From: CADEED01 sp043747835
Lineage (GTDB): Bacteria > Pseudomonadota > Gammaproteobacteria > Steroidobacterales > Steroidobacteraceae
Direction of reading: 5' to 3'
Assembly: GCA_043747835.1 (NCBI GenBank)
Contig: JAYTOK010000065.1
Coordinates: 1 to 64,000 of the forward strand
DNA length: 64,000 bases
In this document: piece after piece, positions 8,511 to 17,190 of the stretch
Layout: the number at the start of each line of letters is the position of its first letter
Position numbering within the stretch: the stretch's first letter is position 1
Notes under the pieces: generated by a model
The model's database searches: none
What the model was told of the DNA's origin: nothing
The model's input: the letters and a program-made list of their open reading frames with translations, nothing else
Made by a program: the position numbers and the translations under genes

Positions 8511-8892
8511 CGGTGCTCGGCGCGGGGATCGCGCGCGATCCACATCGGGTCCTTGCGTGGAGTCGCGTTTTGTCGTGGTGGATCGCAGGCCGGCGCGTGC
8601 GGTGTAGAAGTCGGGACAGCGGCCAGGCTGGGACGAGAATTGAAACCGTTGTGGACATCCCTGAGGCACCTTCGTGCGCGGTGCACATCGGTGCCCGCAG
8701 CCGGCCTTCGGCGGTACGCAGGCGCCGCAGCTCGTTCGGCACCTCAATGCGTTGAAGCACGCATCGATCTTGTAGTGCTTGGCGCCTCTCTTCGCCCCCG
8801 GCCACCGCGCTCCAACACACGCGATTCGGACCTTTGAAGCATGCGCTCAAGGTCATGGGTTGCGCGTAGTGGGGCCTGACCCCAAGGCCGCG

Positions 8893-8912
8893 AAATAAAT
8901 CTGTCCCCGTTT
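8893..8912 (-). repeat. Degenerate RAYT-type repeat copy in a gene-poor stretch
   Basis: On the minus strand the bases read AAACGGGGACAGATTTATTT, close to the repeat AAAAGGGGACAGATCTATTTTCC found around the RAYT gene (22.0-22.9 kb). It is preceded by a small GGGG/CCCC palindrome (GGGGCCTGACCCC, from 8873). The 8511-9132 interval holds no gene I can support; open frames there show no protein-like composition. Confidence 0.6.
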
Positions 8913-9132
8913 CCCACGGCCCGCATCTCACGAAGTCTCGCGAGGCGCGTTGTCGTCGCGAATGCTCACGCCCAGAGGGAAAACCTCTCAATTCTGACGA
9001 CGGCGCGTCGCATCACGATCCCTTGCGTACGCGAACTTCGCTAAACCTCCTGTACGGATGAGGTTCGGCACTAAATGGCGTTTTGGGGCCAATCCCCTTA
9101 TCTTGCGCGACACTGCTGGGAGGCGGTACGCC

Positions 9133-10047
9133 ATGGCGCTATATGCGTTCGATGGAACATGGAACAAGGAAAAGGACGCGGGTCGGTATGACCTGAATAC
9201 GAATGTCGTCCGCTTCAAGGATCTCTACCAGGGCGACAAGTTCTTCTTCAAGGGTGTCGGCACCAAGCACGGCGCGCTCGGCAAGTTCTTCGGTGGCGCC
9301 TTCGGCGTCGGCGGTCACGAGCGCATCGAGGACGCGAAGAAGAAACTCGAGGAGCAGTTCGCGAAGGGCGACCGCGTCATCGACATCGTGGGGTTCAGCC
9401 GCGGCGCGGCGCTCGCGACGCACTTCGCGAACACGGTCGCGGACATGTTCCGCTCGAAGCCCTGGGCAGTGCCGCCTCCCGCGGCGTTGCCCGGCGGCGC
9501 CGTTCTGCCTCACGACCCCGCGGCCCCGATCCGCTTCCTCGGCGTCTGGGACATCGTCGCGTCGTTCGGCATCCCCATCAACCTCGGGTTCAACTTCAAC
9601 CGCATCAACCTGGGCTATCAACTCGACCTGCCGAAAGAAGTGCAGTTCTGCTATCACGCGATCGCGCTCGACGAACGCCGCCAGGCCTTCCGGCCCACTC
9701 GCGTGAAAGGCGGCTGCGAAGTCTGGTTCCGCGGCGTGCACTCCGATGTCGGCGGCGGCAACGACAACCATGCGCTCAACGACATCACGTTGCGCTGGAT
9801 GCTGAACAAGGCGATCGCCTCGGGACTCAAGATGGCCGACAACTGCATCGCGACGAGCTGCGCCCGCGCGAACATCGACGGCAAGATCGCCGACAACTTC
9901 GACCCCGTGCAGAACCGTGCGCGCGAGCCGAAACCCGACGATCGCTATCACTACACGGTCGGCCTGCGTGCACGGCACGTGAATCCGCCGGATCCCTGCG
10001 ATCGCGAGACCGACTTGCTCGAAGCTCAGTTCTGGAAGGGTGCATGA
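9133..10047 (+). CDS. DUF2235 alpha/beta-hydrolase (Tle1-like phospholipase family)
   Basis: A 304-residue protein beginning MALYAFDGTWNKEKD, the 'fDGTwN' opening of DUF2235 hydrolases. The nucleophile elbow is VGFSRGAALATHFANTV with Ser89; further family marks are FLGVWDIVASFG and WFRGVHSDVGGG, which supply the acidic and His members. Several members are type VI secretion phospholipases, but no T6SS gene is nearby. The ATG at 9133 has GGAGG 9 bp upstream. Its stop overlaps the start of the next gene by 4 bp (ATGA), so the two are translationally coupled. First gene of a hydrolase-rich cluster. Confidence 0.85.
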   Translation: MALYAFDGTWNKEKDAGRYDLNTNVVRFKDLYQGDKFFFKGVGTKHGALGKFFGGAFGVGGHERIEDAKKKLEEQFAKGDRVIDIVGFSRGAALATHFANTVADMFRSKPWAVPPPAALPGGAVLPHDPAAPIRFLGVWDIVASFGIPINLGFNFNRINLGYQLDLPKEVQFCYHAIALDERRQAFRPTRVKGGCEVWFRGVHSDVGGGNDNHALNDITLRWMLNKAIASGLKMADNCIATSCARANIDGKIADNFDPVQNRAREPKPDDRYHYTVGLRARHVNPPDPCDRETDLLEAQFWKGA

Positions 10048-12494
10048 CGAACAACGACGAGATCGCCCAGCTCGAGGGCGACCAGGTCCACGTCTTCGAT
10101 CACTTCCTGCGCCGCGAACGCCAGGCTCTCGATCTGCCCTGCGCGGAGCGCGATCTCTCGTTGCCCTGCGGTTCTGCGCTCGCCATCTCCGGCGGCGGCA
10201 TCCGGTCCGCCTCGTTCGCGCTCGGCGTGATCCAGACGCTCATGAACGAAAAGCCCGGCGATGTGCCGGCCGACTCCGACGACAGCTGGTTCGATCGCTT
10301 CGACTATCTATCGACGGTCTCGGGCGGCGGGTACATCGGCGGCGCGGTATCCTGGCTCAAGTTCCACCACGGCAAGGGCGCCGCGTATCGCCGCTTCCTC
10401 GGCGCGGCCGATCTCGGCGCGCGCTCCGCGGAGCTCAAGGCGGATCGCACGGAGAGCGCGGAGGGCAGTCGCTTCACGTGGCTGGACTACTTCCGCCAGC
10501 ACGGCAATTACCTGAAGCCTTCGAGCATGTCGACGATGTCGCTGATCGGCGTGGCGATGCGCGGCACGACGATCACTCTGTTCGTGTACACGGCGATCCT
10601 CGCCGCGATGCTCTGGGCGATGCAGGTCGGCGGGATTCTGCCGTCGCCCAATGGCGATGTGCCCTGGGCCGAGCATCCGCAGCGCATCGAGTCGTTTTTG
10701 ATGTTCCTCGGGCTGATCGCGTCGGGCGCGTTTCTGTTGTTCGGCGTCGCGAGCTGGCTCGGCAGCATCCCCACGCGTGCGGCGGTGTTCATCGGCGCGA
10801 TTCCGCCGATCCTGTTCGTGATGGCGGGCGTTGGTCTGCTGCGGGATCCCAAGGGCGGGTTCGAACTGAACATGAACGAGCTCTGGTGGCGGTGGCCGGT
10901 CGGACTCGGATTCCTCGCGGCCGCCGGCGCATGCCTGATCCTTCTGTGGTGGGCGCGCTCGGACTACGAGCAGGCGCGCGACGGATCGCAGGTCGTGCAC
11001 AAGTGGCAGTACAACGTGCGCATCCTCTATCAGCAGGTGCTGGGTCCGCTGCTCACGGGAATCGTGTTGCTCGCGGCGATCTGGAGCGTGCCCTACGCCT
11101 ACGGCTTCATCCAGTCGAAGATCGGCGGCATCAACGCGGGATTGTCGAGCTCCGCGCTCGGCGTGCTCGGCGCCATCTACCAGTTCATCGTGGGTCGCGA
11201 CAAGAAGTCGACGTCGTCGACGTTTTCGACGATCCGCATCCTGCTGACGGCGGTGCTGCTGGTCTACGGCATCCTGCTGGTCGCGTACTCGGTCATGTGG
11301 ACCTTCTACCGCGACGAGGTCGAGATCGGCTCGTTCTCGCTGCCGATGCTCGCGTTGATCGGGTTCGCCGGCGTCTTCCTGGGTTTCATCGTGAACGCGA
11401 ACTACATCGGCATCGGACGCATGTACCGCGACCGGCTGATGGAGCTGTTCATGCCGGACAAGGAGGCGATCCGCGACAATCAGTGGCGCCGCGCCGGGCG
11501 CGCGGACCAGTTCGATCTCGTGAAGCTGACCAACGACAAGGGCGGGCCGCAGAAACCGATGCACCTCGTGAACTGCAACGTCGTGATGGTGGGCGCGCGG
11601 CAGGACCGGTTCCGCGGCCGCGGCGGCGACAGCTTCGTGCTCTCGCAGCTGTTCAGCGGCAGCAGCGCGACCGGGTGGATAGAGACGAAGAATCTGGGCG
11701 ACGGGCACTTCACGCTGGCGACCGCGATCGCGGCTTCTGGCGCCGCGGCGAGCCCGCATGCGGGCGTCGCGGGCCGCGGCATCACGCGCAATCCGCTCGT
11801 GTCGCTGTTGCTGTCGCTGACGAACGTCCGCCTGGGGTACTGGATCCGCAATCCGCGCGCGTCGACGGAGCCGAAGCACTGGCACAAATGGTTTCCGCCC
11901 AATCTTCTCGCGCCCGGAATCCGGCAGGGTTTGTTTGGCAGCGGCACGACCGAGAACGCGTTCTTCATCGAACTCACCGACGGCGGGCACTTCGACAACA
12001 CGGGGCTCTACGAACTCGTACGCAGGCGAGTGAAGGTGATCGTACTGTCGCAGGCCAGCCAGGACACGAGCTTCGCGATGGAGGATCTCGCGAACACGAT
12101 CCAGCGCGTGCGTGTCGACTTCGGAGTGCACATCCGCTTCGTCAACGAGACCTATCCGCTCGACATCCTTCGTCCGGAGTCGCTCGGCGCGGCGGCGAAG
12201 CGCGGCTGGGCCGTGGGCACGATCAAATACCCGGGCGTCACCGAGCTCGGCGTCATCCTCTATCTGCAGGCGACGCCGGTCGCGGCGATGAACGCGGATA
12301 CGAAGTCATACTGGCGGCGCAATGTGGACTTCCCGAACCAGACGACCGCGGATCAGTTCTTCGACGAGGAGCAGCTCGAGGCGTATCGCGAGCTCGGCAT
12401 GTCGATCGCGCAGACCGCGATCGCGGCGCTCAAGACGAAGGAATGCGTGCACGAGGAGCCGGTGAAGGCGCTGCGGGCGGTGTTCGGCTGGTAA
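10044..12494 (+). CDS. Patatin-like phospholipase with multi-pass membrane insert
   Basis: An 816-residue protein. The N-terminal patatin half has the oxyanion loop SGGGIRSASFALG (residues 49-61) and the nucleophile region FDYLSTVSGGGYIGG with Ser93. From about residue 170 to 480 there are roughly six hydrophobic segments (for example LFVYTAILAAMLWAMQVGG and MLALIGFAGVFLGFIVNANY). The catalytic Asp lies far downstream in TDGGHFDNTGLYELV (Asp646). The Ser-Asp dyad is therefore split by a membrane domain, tying the lipase to the inner membrane. Probably hydrolyses phospholipid acyl esters; substrate unknown. It overlaps the DUF2235 gene by 4 bp. Confidence 0.88.
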   Translation: MTNNDEIAQLEGDQVHVFDHFLRRERQALDLPCAERDLSLPCGSALAISGGGIRSASFALGVIQTLMNEKPGDVPADSDDSWFDRFDYLSTVSGGGYIGGAVSWLKFHHGKGAAYRRFLGAADLGARSAELKADRTESAEGSRFTWLDYFRQHGNYLKPSSMSTMSLIGVAMRGTTITLFVYTAILAAMLWAMQVGGILPSPNGDVPWAEHPQRIESFLMFLGLIASGAFLLFGVASWLGSIPTRAAVFIGAIPPILFVMAGVGLLRDPKGGFELNMNELWWRWPVGLGFLAAAGACLILLWWARSDYEQARDGSQVVHKWQYNVRILYQQVLGPLLTGIVLLAAIWSVPYAYGFIQSKIGGINAGLSSSALGVLGAIYQFIVGRDKKSTSSTFSTIRILLTAVLLVYGILLVAYSVMWTFYRDEVEIGSFSLPMLALIGFAGVFLGFIVNANYIGIGRMYRDRLMELFMPDKEAIRDNQWRRAGRADQFDLVKLTNDKGGPQKPMHLVNCNVVMVGARQDRFRGRGGDSFVLSQLFSGSSATGWIETKNLGDGHFTLATAIAASGAAASPHAGVAGRGITRNPLVSLLLSLTNVRLGYWIRNPRASTEPKHWHKWFPPNLLAPGIRQGLFGSGTTENAFFIELTDGGHFDNTGLYELVRRRVKVIVLSQASQDTSFAMEDLANTIQRVRVDFGVHIRFVNETYPLDILRPESLGAAAKRGWAVGTIKYPGVTELGVILYLQATPVAAMNADTKSYWRRNVDFPNQTTADQFFDEEQLEAYRELGMSIAQTAIAALKTKECVHEEPVKALRAVFGW

Positions 12495-12520
12495 GAGTTT
12501 CCCCTGACTCGAACCGCGCA

Positions 12521-12655
12521 GTTGTTAGGGCTTACCTCAAGGTATTCGTGTTTCAGCTGAACACCCGTATTGATGTCGACGGGGAAGATGCGGTAAGCCT
12601 GTCCCGTCTCGTCGAACATGATCGTGATCTTGTTGCCATCGGGCCATGGTGTTGG
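12521..12655 (-). pseudogene. Glutathione S-transferase relic, N-terminal fragment
   Basis: On the minus strand the frame reads PTPWPDGNKITIMFDETGQA then YRIFPVDINTGVQLKHEYLE and VSPNN. This matches the thioredoxin-fold N terminus of Ure2p/YghU-type GSTs (wpTPNG.KitImleE, ..eFl.isPNn). There is no acceptable start, the pattern stops after about 45 residues, and the C-terminal helical domain is missing. It lies in the 208-bp gap between the patatin and SGNH genes on the opposite strand, so the cluster was probably assembled by insertion into or beside a gst gene. Confidence 0.6.
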
Positions 12656-12702
12656 CCCGACGGCGAGTTATATTCCGCGCAAGGTTCAAAGGAGGGAGTG
12701 AT

Positions 12703-13530
12703 ATGCCGAAGCCCGCCAAGCGAGTGCAGGAAGTGCGGCCGAAACAGGCCGTCTTCGCCGCCAGCATCAAGCAGTTTCCAAAACGGCTCGTGATGATCAC
12801 GGAAGGCGATTCGTGGTTCAGCTACCCGCTGAACGCGAACATCGCCGACTACATCGAGTTGATGAACGACTTCTCGATCTTGAGGCTCGAGCACAACGGC
12901 GACGACGCGCGCGACATCCTGGGCGCGGGCAGCGAGCAGTTGAAGAAGCTCAAGTACTACCTCAAGAACTACGCGGTCGACGCGATGCTGCTCAGCGCCG
13001 GCGGCAACGACATCGTCTCCGAAGAGCTGGGCAACTTCCTCAACAAGAAAGCGAGCGGCAATCCCTGGCAGAGCGCGGTCAACCTGGCGACGCTCACCAC
13101 GGTGCTCGACGACATCGTCGGCGCGTACACGCGACTGCTCGACGCGCGCGACACACTGCGGCCGAAGTGCATGGTCTTCGCGCACAGCTACTGCTACTTC
13201 CAGCCGACGGGTCGCAAGGCGACGGGTCCCTTCGGACTGCTGAAGTCGGGTCCGTGGATGCGGCCAGTGCTCACGAAGAAAGGCATCGATCCGGACACCG
13301 AAGGGCGCGACCTCGCGCGCTATCTCGTCGACGAGCTGCATGCGCGCCTCATGGCGCTGGCCGCGGTGCGCTCGCGTTTCGTCGTCGTCGATCATCGCGC
13401 GACATTGACCGGCGACGACGTGCACTGGGCGGACGAGATCCACCCCAGCGGAACAGGTTTCCGGCGACTCGCCGAAGATTGCTGGCGGCCCGCCCTGAAG
13501 AAGGCCTTTCCGGGCAGAGGCTTCGACTGA
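12703..13530 (+). CDS. SGNH/GDSL-family hydrolase
   Basis: A 275-residue protein with the blocks of SGNH hydrolases: block I ITEGDSWFSYP (Ser37), a block II-like LEHNGDDARDILG, block III MLLSAGGNDIVSEE and block V DEIHPSGTGFRRLAE, giving the Asp/His of the triad. There is no signal peptide, so a cytoplasmic esterase or lipase is likely. AAGGAGGGAG lies just before the ATG at 12703, a strong ribosome site. Its stop overlaps the next start (TGATG). Substrate cannot be told from sequence. Confidence 0.85.
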   Translation: MPKPAKRVQEVRPKQAVFAASIKQFPKRLVMITEGDSWFSYPLNANIADYIELMNDFSILRLEHNGDDARDILGAGSEQLKKLKYYLKNYAVDAMLLSAGGNDIVSEELGNFLNKKASGNPWQSAVNLATLTTVLDDIVGAYTRLLDARDTLRPKCMVFAHSYCYFQPTGRKATGPFGLLKSGPWMRPVLTKKGIDPDTEGRDLARYLVDELHARLMALAAVRSRFVVVDHRATLTGDDVHWADEIHPSGTGFRRLAEDCWRPALKKAFPGRGFD

Positions 13531-14003
13531 TGCACGGCGAACAATTGCGGCCGGTGGTGGACAAGCTGCTCGCGACACGACGCGCGAAGGTCGAAGACAC
13601 GCAGAGCGGGGCGCGCAAGGGATTGCGCGTGTTGTTCACCGGTCACTCCGGGCGCAACAAACTGCTCGCGGCACAACTGTTCGCGCACGAGCTCGCGGTG
13701 GATCTGTTCGAGATCGATCTCGCGCGCCTCGTGAGCAAGTACATCGGCGACACGGAGAAGAATCTCGACGCGCTGTTCAAGGCGGCCGAAGCGTCGGATG
13801 CCGTGCTGCTGTTCGACGACACCGACCACCTGTTCGGCGAGGCGCTGCCCTCGGAGTCCGGACGCTTCCCCAACCTCAACGTGGCGTTGCTGCGCGCGCG
13901 GCTCGAGGCCTACGACGGCGTCGTGGTGCTCGGCGCCGACGATCGGGCGCACGTCGATCCGCGAATCGCGCGTCAGTGCGACGAGGTCGTCGACCTCGAT
14001 TGA
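13530..14003 (+). CDS. Short AAA+-like protein with degenerate Walker A
   Basis: A 157-residue protein resembling the core of an AAA+ ATPase: VLFTGHSGRNKLLAAQLFAH (residues 34-53), FEIDLARLVSKYIGDTEKNL, a Walker B-like AVLLFDDTDHLFG (91-103) and a sensor-1-like VVLGADDRAHVDP. In the P-loop the usual GPPGTGKT is replaced by GHSGRNKL: Lys44 is kept, but the preceding Gly and following Thr/Ser are not. Walker B is DD instead of DE, and the lid domain is absent. ATP hydrolysis is doubtful. It overlaps the SGNH gene (TGATG), so it is the last gene of the cluster. Confidence 0.7.
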   Translation: MHGEQLRPVVDKLLATRRAKVEDTQSGARKGLRVLFTGHSGRNKLLAAQLFAHELAVDLFEIDLARLVSKYIGDTEKNLDALFKAAEASDAVLLFDDTDHLFGEALPSESGRFPNLNVALLRARLEAYDGVVVLGADDRAHVDPRIARQCDEVVDLD

Positions 14004-14199
14004 CCCGTTCGGGGCGGTTTTCCCGCGGTTCGGTGCGCCGCAGCCCCATGGCCTACGCCTGTAAGTCCCGCGCCTGACAGCCGAGTCGGCGCGCTCCTAC
14101 GCGGCGTTCGCCGTACGCCCTGCATTTCGAACGTTCCCGTCGCGCAATGATGCGCTCCGCCGGTACCGATACGGGTGCCTAACCAGAGCGGAGATGTCG

Positions 14200-14361
14200 A
14201 TGCTTCATTACGCAGTCATTTTTTTCGTCATCGCGCTCATCGCGGCTGTGTTCGGTTTTGCCGGCATTGCGGCGGGCGCGGCGGGAATCGCGAAGATCCT
14301 GTTCTTCGTCTTCCTGATCCTCGCGATCGTGAGCTTCATTGCCAACACGGCGCGTCGTTGA
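14200..14361 (+). CDS. DUF1328-type small membrane protein
   Basis: A 53-residue protein MLHYAVIFFVIALIAAVFGF followed by AGIAAGAAGIAKILFFVFLI, made of two hydrophobic helices with the 'fG..gia.gaagiAkilF' signature of DUF1328 (YtjA-like). Such proteins are common in stress regulons of proteobacteria; molecular function unknown. The second ATG of ATGTCGATG is chosen because GGAG touches the first one and sits 6 bp before the second. It lies 30 bp upstream of the BON-domain gene. Confidence 0.8.
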   Translation: MLHYAVIFFVIALIAAVFGFAGIAAGAAGIAKILFFVFLILAIVSFIANTARR

Positions 14362-14391
14362 GAATTCATAACAGGAACTACTGAGGTTTAT

Positions 14392-14940
14392 ATGCAGAAG
14401 TCAAAAGGCTTTGTCAGTGCGGTGTTGTTGGTCGCGAGTCTCGCGATGGTCGCGTGCGCTTCCACGCGTACGACCAAGTCGGCGGGTGAGCAGGTCGACG
14501 ACTCGGTGACCACGGGTCGCGTGAAAGCGGCGCTGATCGCCGATCCGACGACCAAGGCGCATCAGATCGACGTCGAGACGTTCAAGGGCACCGTGCAGTT
14601 GAACGGCTTCGTTGACACGGCGGCGAGCAAGTCGCGCGCGTCGGAAGTCGCGAAGGGCACGAAGGGCGTCACCGCCGTTCGCAACAACCTGACCGTGAAG
14701 ATGGATCCGCGCACGGGATCGCAGACGGTGAACGATGCTGCCATCACCACGAAGGTGAAGGCCGCGCTCGCCGGCGATCCGCGCACCAAGGCGCACCAGG
14801 TGAACGTCGAAACCCGCGAAGGCGCGGTGCAGCTGTCCGGCTTCGTCGACACTTCGGAAGCGAAGTCGACGGCGGAGGAGCTGGCCCGTGCGGTCGACAA
14901 CGTGAAGAGCGTCGACAACGAGCTCGACGTCAAGAAATAA
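14392..14940 (+). CDS. Double BON-domain lipoprotein (OsmY-like)
   Basis: A 182-residue lipoprotein: signal peptide with lipobox VACAS (Cys22), then two BON domains of about 65 residues with near-duplicate motifs (VETFKGTVQLNGFVDTAASK and VETREGAVQLSGFVDTSEAK). OsmY-type BON proteins sit in the periplasm or outer membrane, bind phospholipid and protect envelope integrity under osmotic stress. It follows the DUF1328 gene and ends at a strong intrinsic terminator. The two domains probably arose by internal duplication. Confidence 0.88.
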   Translation: MQKSKGFVSAVLLVASLAMVACASTRTTKSAGEQVDDSVTTGRVKAALIADPTTKAHQIDVETFKGTVQLNGFVDTAASKSRASEVAKGTKGVTAVRNNLTVKMDPRTGSQTVNDAAITTKVKAALAGDPRTKAHQVNVETREGAVQLSGFVDTSEAKSTAEELARAVDNVKSVDNELDVKK

Positions 14941-14963
14941 GCTTCTCGCAAGCTTTTGCGGAG

Positions 14964-14990
14964 GGCCGGGGTGGCGACACCCCGGCCTTT
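14964..14990 (+). terminator. Intrinsic terminator after the BON-domain gene
   Basis: GGCCGGGGTG-gcga-CACCCCGGCC forms a perfect 10-bp GC-rich stem with a tetraloop, followed by TTTTGCTTTTT. It starts 24 bp after the BON-domain stop codon and is a textbook rho-independent terminator. Confidence 0.9.
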
Positions 14991-15141
14991 TGCTTTTTGG
15001 AGTTCGCGGTGTCGGCGAAACGGCAAGTGCGGGAAAGTGGGTCTGACTTCGATGCGGCGCCGTCTCCGACTTTCCGCGGTCGCGTTTGGCCTCAGATTCG
15101 ACATTCGCCGCGGCCTTCCGCCGTGGTCACAGGAGACCGCA

Positions 15142-15447
15142 ATGAAAGGTGAAAACCGTATCGAGCGCTTTGCCACGCACTGGCAGAAGAATTTCCAGAG
15201 CGAGCCGTACTACAGCGATCGGCACTCATGGGATGACTACGACCCCGCGTATCGATACGCGTACCAGTCGTACGAGGAGCATCCGAATCAGCGCTTCGAG
15301 GACATCGAAGACCGCCTCGAGGCGGGCTGGGACATCGCGAAGGGCAAGTCGAAGCTCGCGTGGCTCGACGCCAAGCAGGCCGTGCGTTCGGCGTGGAACA
15401 GCGTGGAGCGGGTTCTGCCCGGCGATTCGGATCGCGACGGGCGTTAG
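15142..15447 (+). CDS. Small acidic soluble protein of unknown function
   Basis: A 101-residue protein with a tyrosine/aspartate-rich centre (SDRHSWDDYDPAYRYAYQSY) and a helical C terminus (SKLAWLDAKQAVRSAWNSVE). The pattern 'W.dYepaYryGy' recurs in uncharacterised proteins of environmental proteobacteria, often beside stress genes. AGGAG lies about 7 bp before the ATG. It converges with the cardiolipin synthase gene, and a 29-bp-arm palindrome lies between the two stops. Confidence 0.65.
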   Translation: MKGENRIERFATHWQKNFQSEPYYSDRHSWDDYDPAYRYAYQSYEEHPNQRFEDIEDRLEAGWDIAKGKSKLAWLDAKQAVRSAWNSVERVLPGDSDRDGR

Positions 15448-15451
15448 CTGA

Positions 15452-15547
15452 AGTGGTGCCGGGGAGGGGTTCTCGAGGTTTGATTCCCGAGGCCCTTCTC
15501 GCAGCATCGAGCGGCCCGAACCTCGAGAACCCCTCCCCGGCACCACT
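15452..15547. repeat. Long inverted repeat (29-bp arms) between convergent genes
   Basis: The left arm 15452-15480, beginning AGTGGTGCCGGGGAGGGG, and the right arm 15519-15547 are perfect reverse complements over 29 bp, separated by 38 bp. A partial third copy of the arm end (CGGCACCACTA) follows at about 15552. The left arm begins 5 bp after a stop codon and the right end lies 12 bp before the convergent gene's stop. It may act as a bidirectional terminator, but the size resembles a mobile palindromic repeat. Confidence 0.8.
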
Positions 15548-15559
15548 AGCTCGGCACCA

Positions 15560-17035
15560 CTAGAGCCAGTACTGCAGCGGGAGCCACATCAGCTCCTTCA
15601 TCCGCTCGCGCAACCCGCGCTTCTTCCACGCCGCGAGCGTGACCTCGCGAGAATCCGCGAGATCCGCCGCGAAGGCGCGATCCATCGCTCCCGCGAACGA
15701 CTCGCCGATCACGCACACGCTGATCTCATTGTTGTGCACGAAGCTGCGCCAATCGAAGTTCGTGGATCCGATCGACGCCCACACGCCATCGACGACGATG
15801 CTCTTCGAGTGCAGGAATGCATTTTTCAATTCGAATATGCGCACGCCGGCGTCGAGCAACTCGTCGTAGTGCGCGCGTCCCGCGTAGAACACGCCCGAGA
15901 AGTCGCTGTACGACGGCAGGACCATGCGCACGCTCACGCCGCGGCGCGCCGCGTCCATGAGCGCGTGTTCGAGCTGCTCGTCGGGCACGAAATACGCCAT
16001 CGTGATGTCGATGCTCTTCTGCGCATACGTGATCACGGAGAGCAACGTCGCGTAGATCTCATTGACCGCATCGTCCGGCGTGCTCGCGACGATCTGCACG
16101 AGTGTATTGCCCTCGGTCGTCGCCTGTTCGTTCAGGCTGCCGAGTTCACCCGCGCATTCGGCCTTGTGCCAGGTCGCGGCGAACAGCGACTGCAGCGCCG
16201 TCGCACCCGTGCCGCGCAGGGAGATGTGTGTATCGCGCCAGGCGGAGTCCAGTGACTGCTGCTTCGAGAAGCCGCGCCGGCGCGCCTGCTTCGAGGCAAT
16301 TTGATAGGCGCGCGAGAAGTTGATCCCGCCCGCGAACGCCAGCTCGCCGTCGATGACGACGATCTTGCGATGGTCGCGCTGGTTGATGCCGGAGAACCGG
16401 TCATCGAGAGGATTCAGCGGATTGAAGACACACAGCGTGATGCCGGCGTCCGTGAGTGAGCCCAGGAATTCCTTCTCCGTCGTGAACGAGCCCACGGCGT
16501 CGTAGAGCACGTGAATGCGTACGCCGCGGCGCGCCGCCTCCGCGAGCACGATGCTCAACTTGCGATCGCCTTCGACCGCCTCCTCGAAGATGAAGCTCTC
16601 GACGAGGATGTAGTTCCGTGCCGTCTCGATCGCGGCGAACATCGCGCCATACGTGCTCGGTCCATCGATGAGCAACTCCACTGCATTGCCGGTGAGCAGC
16701 GGCGGCGCGCCGACGTCCTGCATCGCGGCCAGGTGATAGTCGAGCAGCGCCGTGTCACCGATGGCGGAGAGTGTGCGCGTCATGCGCGCGCGCGCTGCGC
16801 GGCTCAGCTTGCCGTCGGGACCGACCAGATCGAGAGTTTGATTCGAGCGCGACAGCGGAATGCTGCGCGCGAACTTTACTTCGGGAAGAACGCGGCACCC
16901 CATGAGGGTTGCCGCGACAAACGTTGCAAGAAGCCAGACCGCCCACCGGCGAGGCCGGTGGACGGGCCGCCTCGTGGACCCGCGACACGCATGGAGGGGA
17001 GGGGCTCGACGCGTCACGTATCCACTTTTCTCCAC
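15560..17035 (-). CDS. Phospholipase D-family cardiolipin synthase-like lipoprotein
   Basis: A 491-residue protein with two HKD phosphodiesterase motifs: NQRDHRKIVVIDGELAFAGG in the first half and FLHSKSIVVDGVWASIGSTN in the second. This layout is that of bacterial cardiolipin synthases, which transfer phosphatidyl groups to make cardiolipin at the inner membrane. The N terminus has a hydrophobic stretch ending LMGC (residues 33-47), which could be a lipobox. About 30 basic residues precede it, so the true start may be further in. Single gene, divergent from the yqjD-like operon. Confidence 0.85.
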   Translation of the reverse strand: MEKSGYVTRRAPPLHACRGSTRRPVHRPRRWAVWLLATFVAATLMGCRVLPEVKFARSIPLSRSNQTLDLVGPDGKLSRAARARMTRTLSAIGDTALLDYHLAAMQDVGAPPLLTGNAVELLIDGPSTYGAMFAAIETARNYILVESFIFEEAVEGDRKLSIVLAEAARRGVRIHVLYDAVGSFTTEKEFLGSLTDAGITLCVFNPLNPLDDRFSGINQRDHRKIVVIDGELAFAGGINFSRAYQIASKQARRRGFSKQQSLDSAWRDTHISLRGTGATALQSLFAATWHKAECAGELGSLNEQATTEGNTLVQIVASTPDDAVNEIYATLLSVITYAQKSIDITMAYFVPDEQLEHALMDAARRGVSVRMVLPSYSDFSGVFYAGRAHYDELLDAGVRIFELKNAFLHSKSIVVDGVWASIGSTNFDWRSFVHNNEISVCVIGESFAGAMDRAFAADLADSREVTLAAWKKRGLRERMKELMWLPLQYWL

Positions 17036-17190
17036 TAGACGGTGTGAAGTATCTCCCCGCGGCGTTGCACTGGCATGTAGCGCGCGCGCCGATGTAAAGT
17101 CGGTGAAGTCTTACATTCCGTGCGCTGCAAATCCGAATGTGGCCGCGCTGGCCCGGGTCCATTGTGGCGGCATCAACCAGAGGAAGCGCC

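Noticed and set aside
8511..9132. Minus-strand frames in the gap before the DUF2235 gene
   Set aside because: They run through a repeat copy and have no family-like sequence or ribosome site.
10308..12131. 607-codon minus-strand frame opposite the patatin gene
   Set aside because: Shadow of the patatin coding strand; composition not protein-like.
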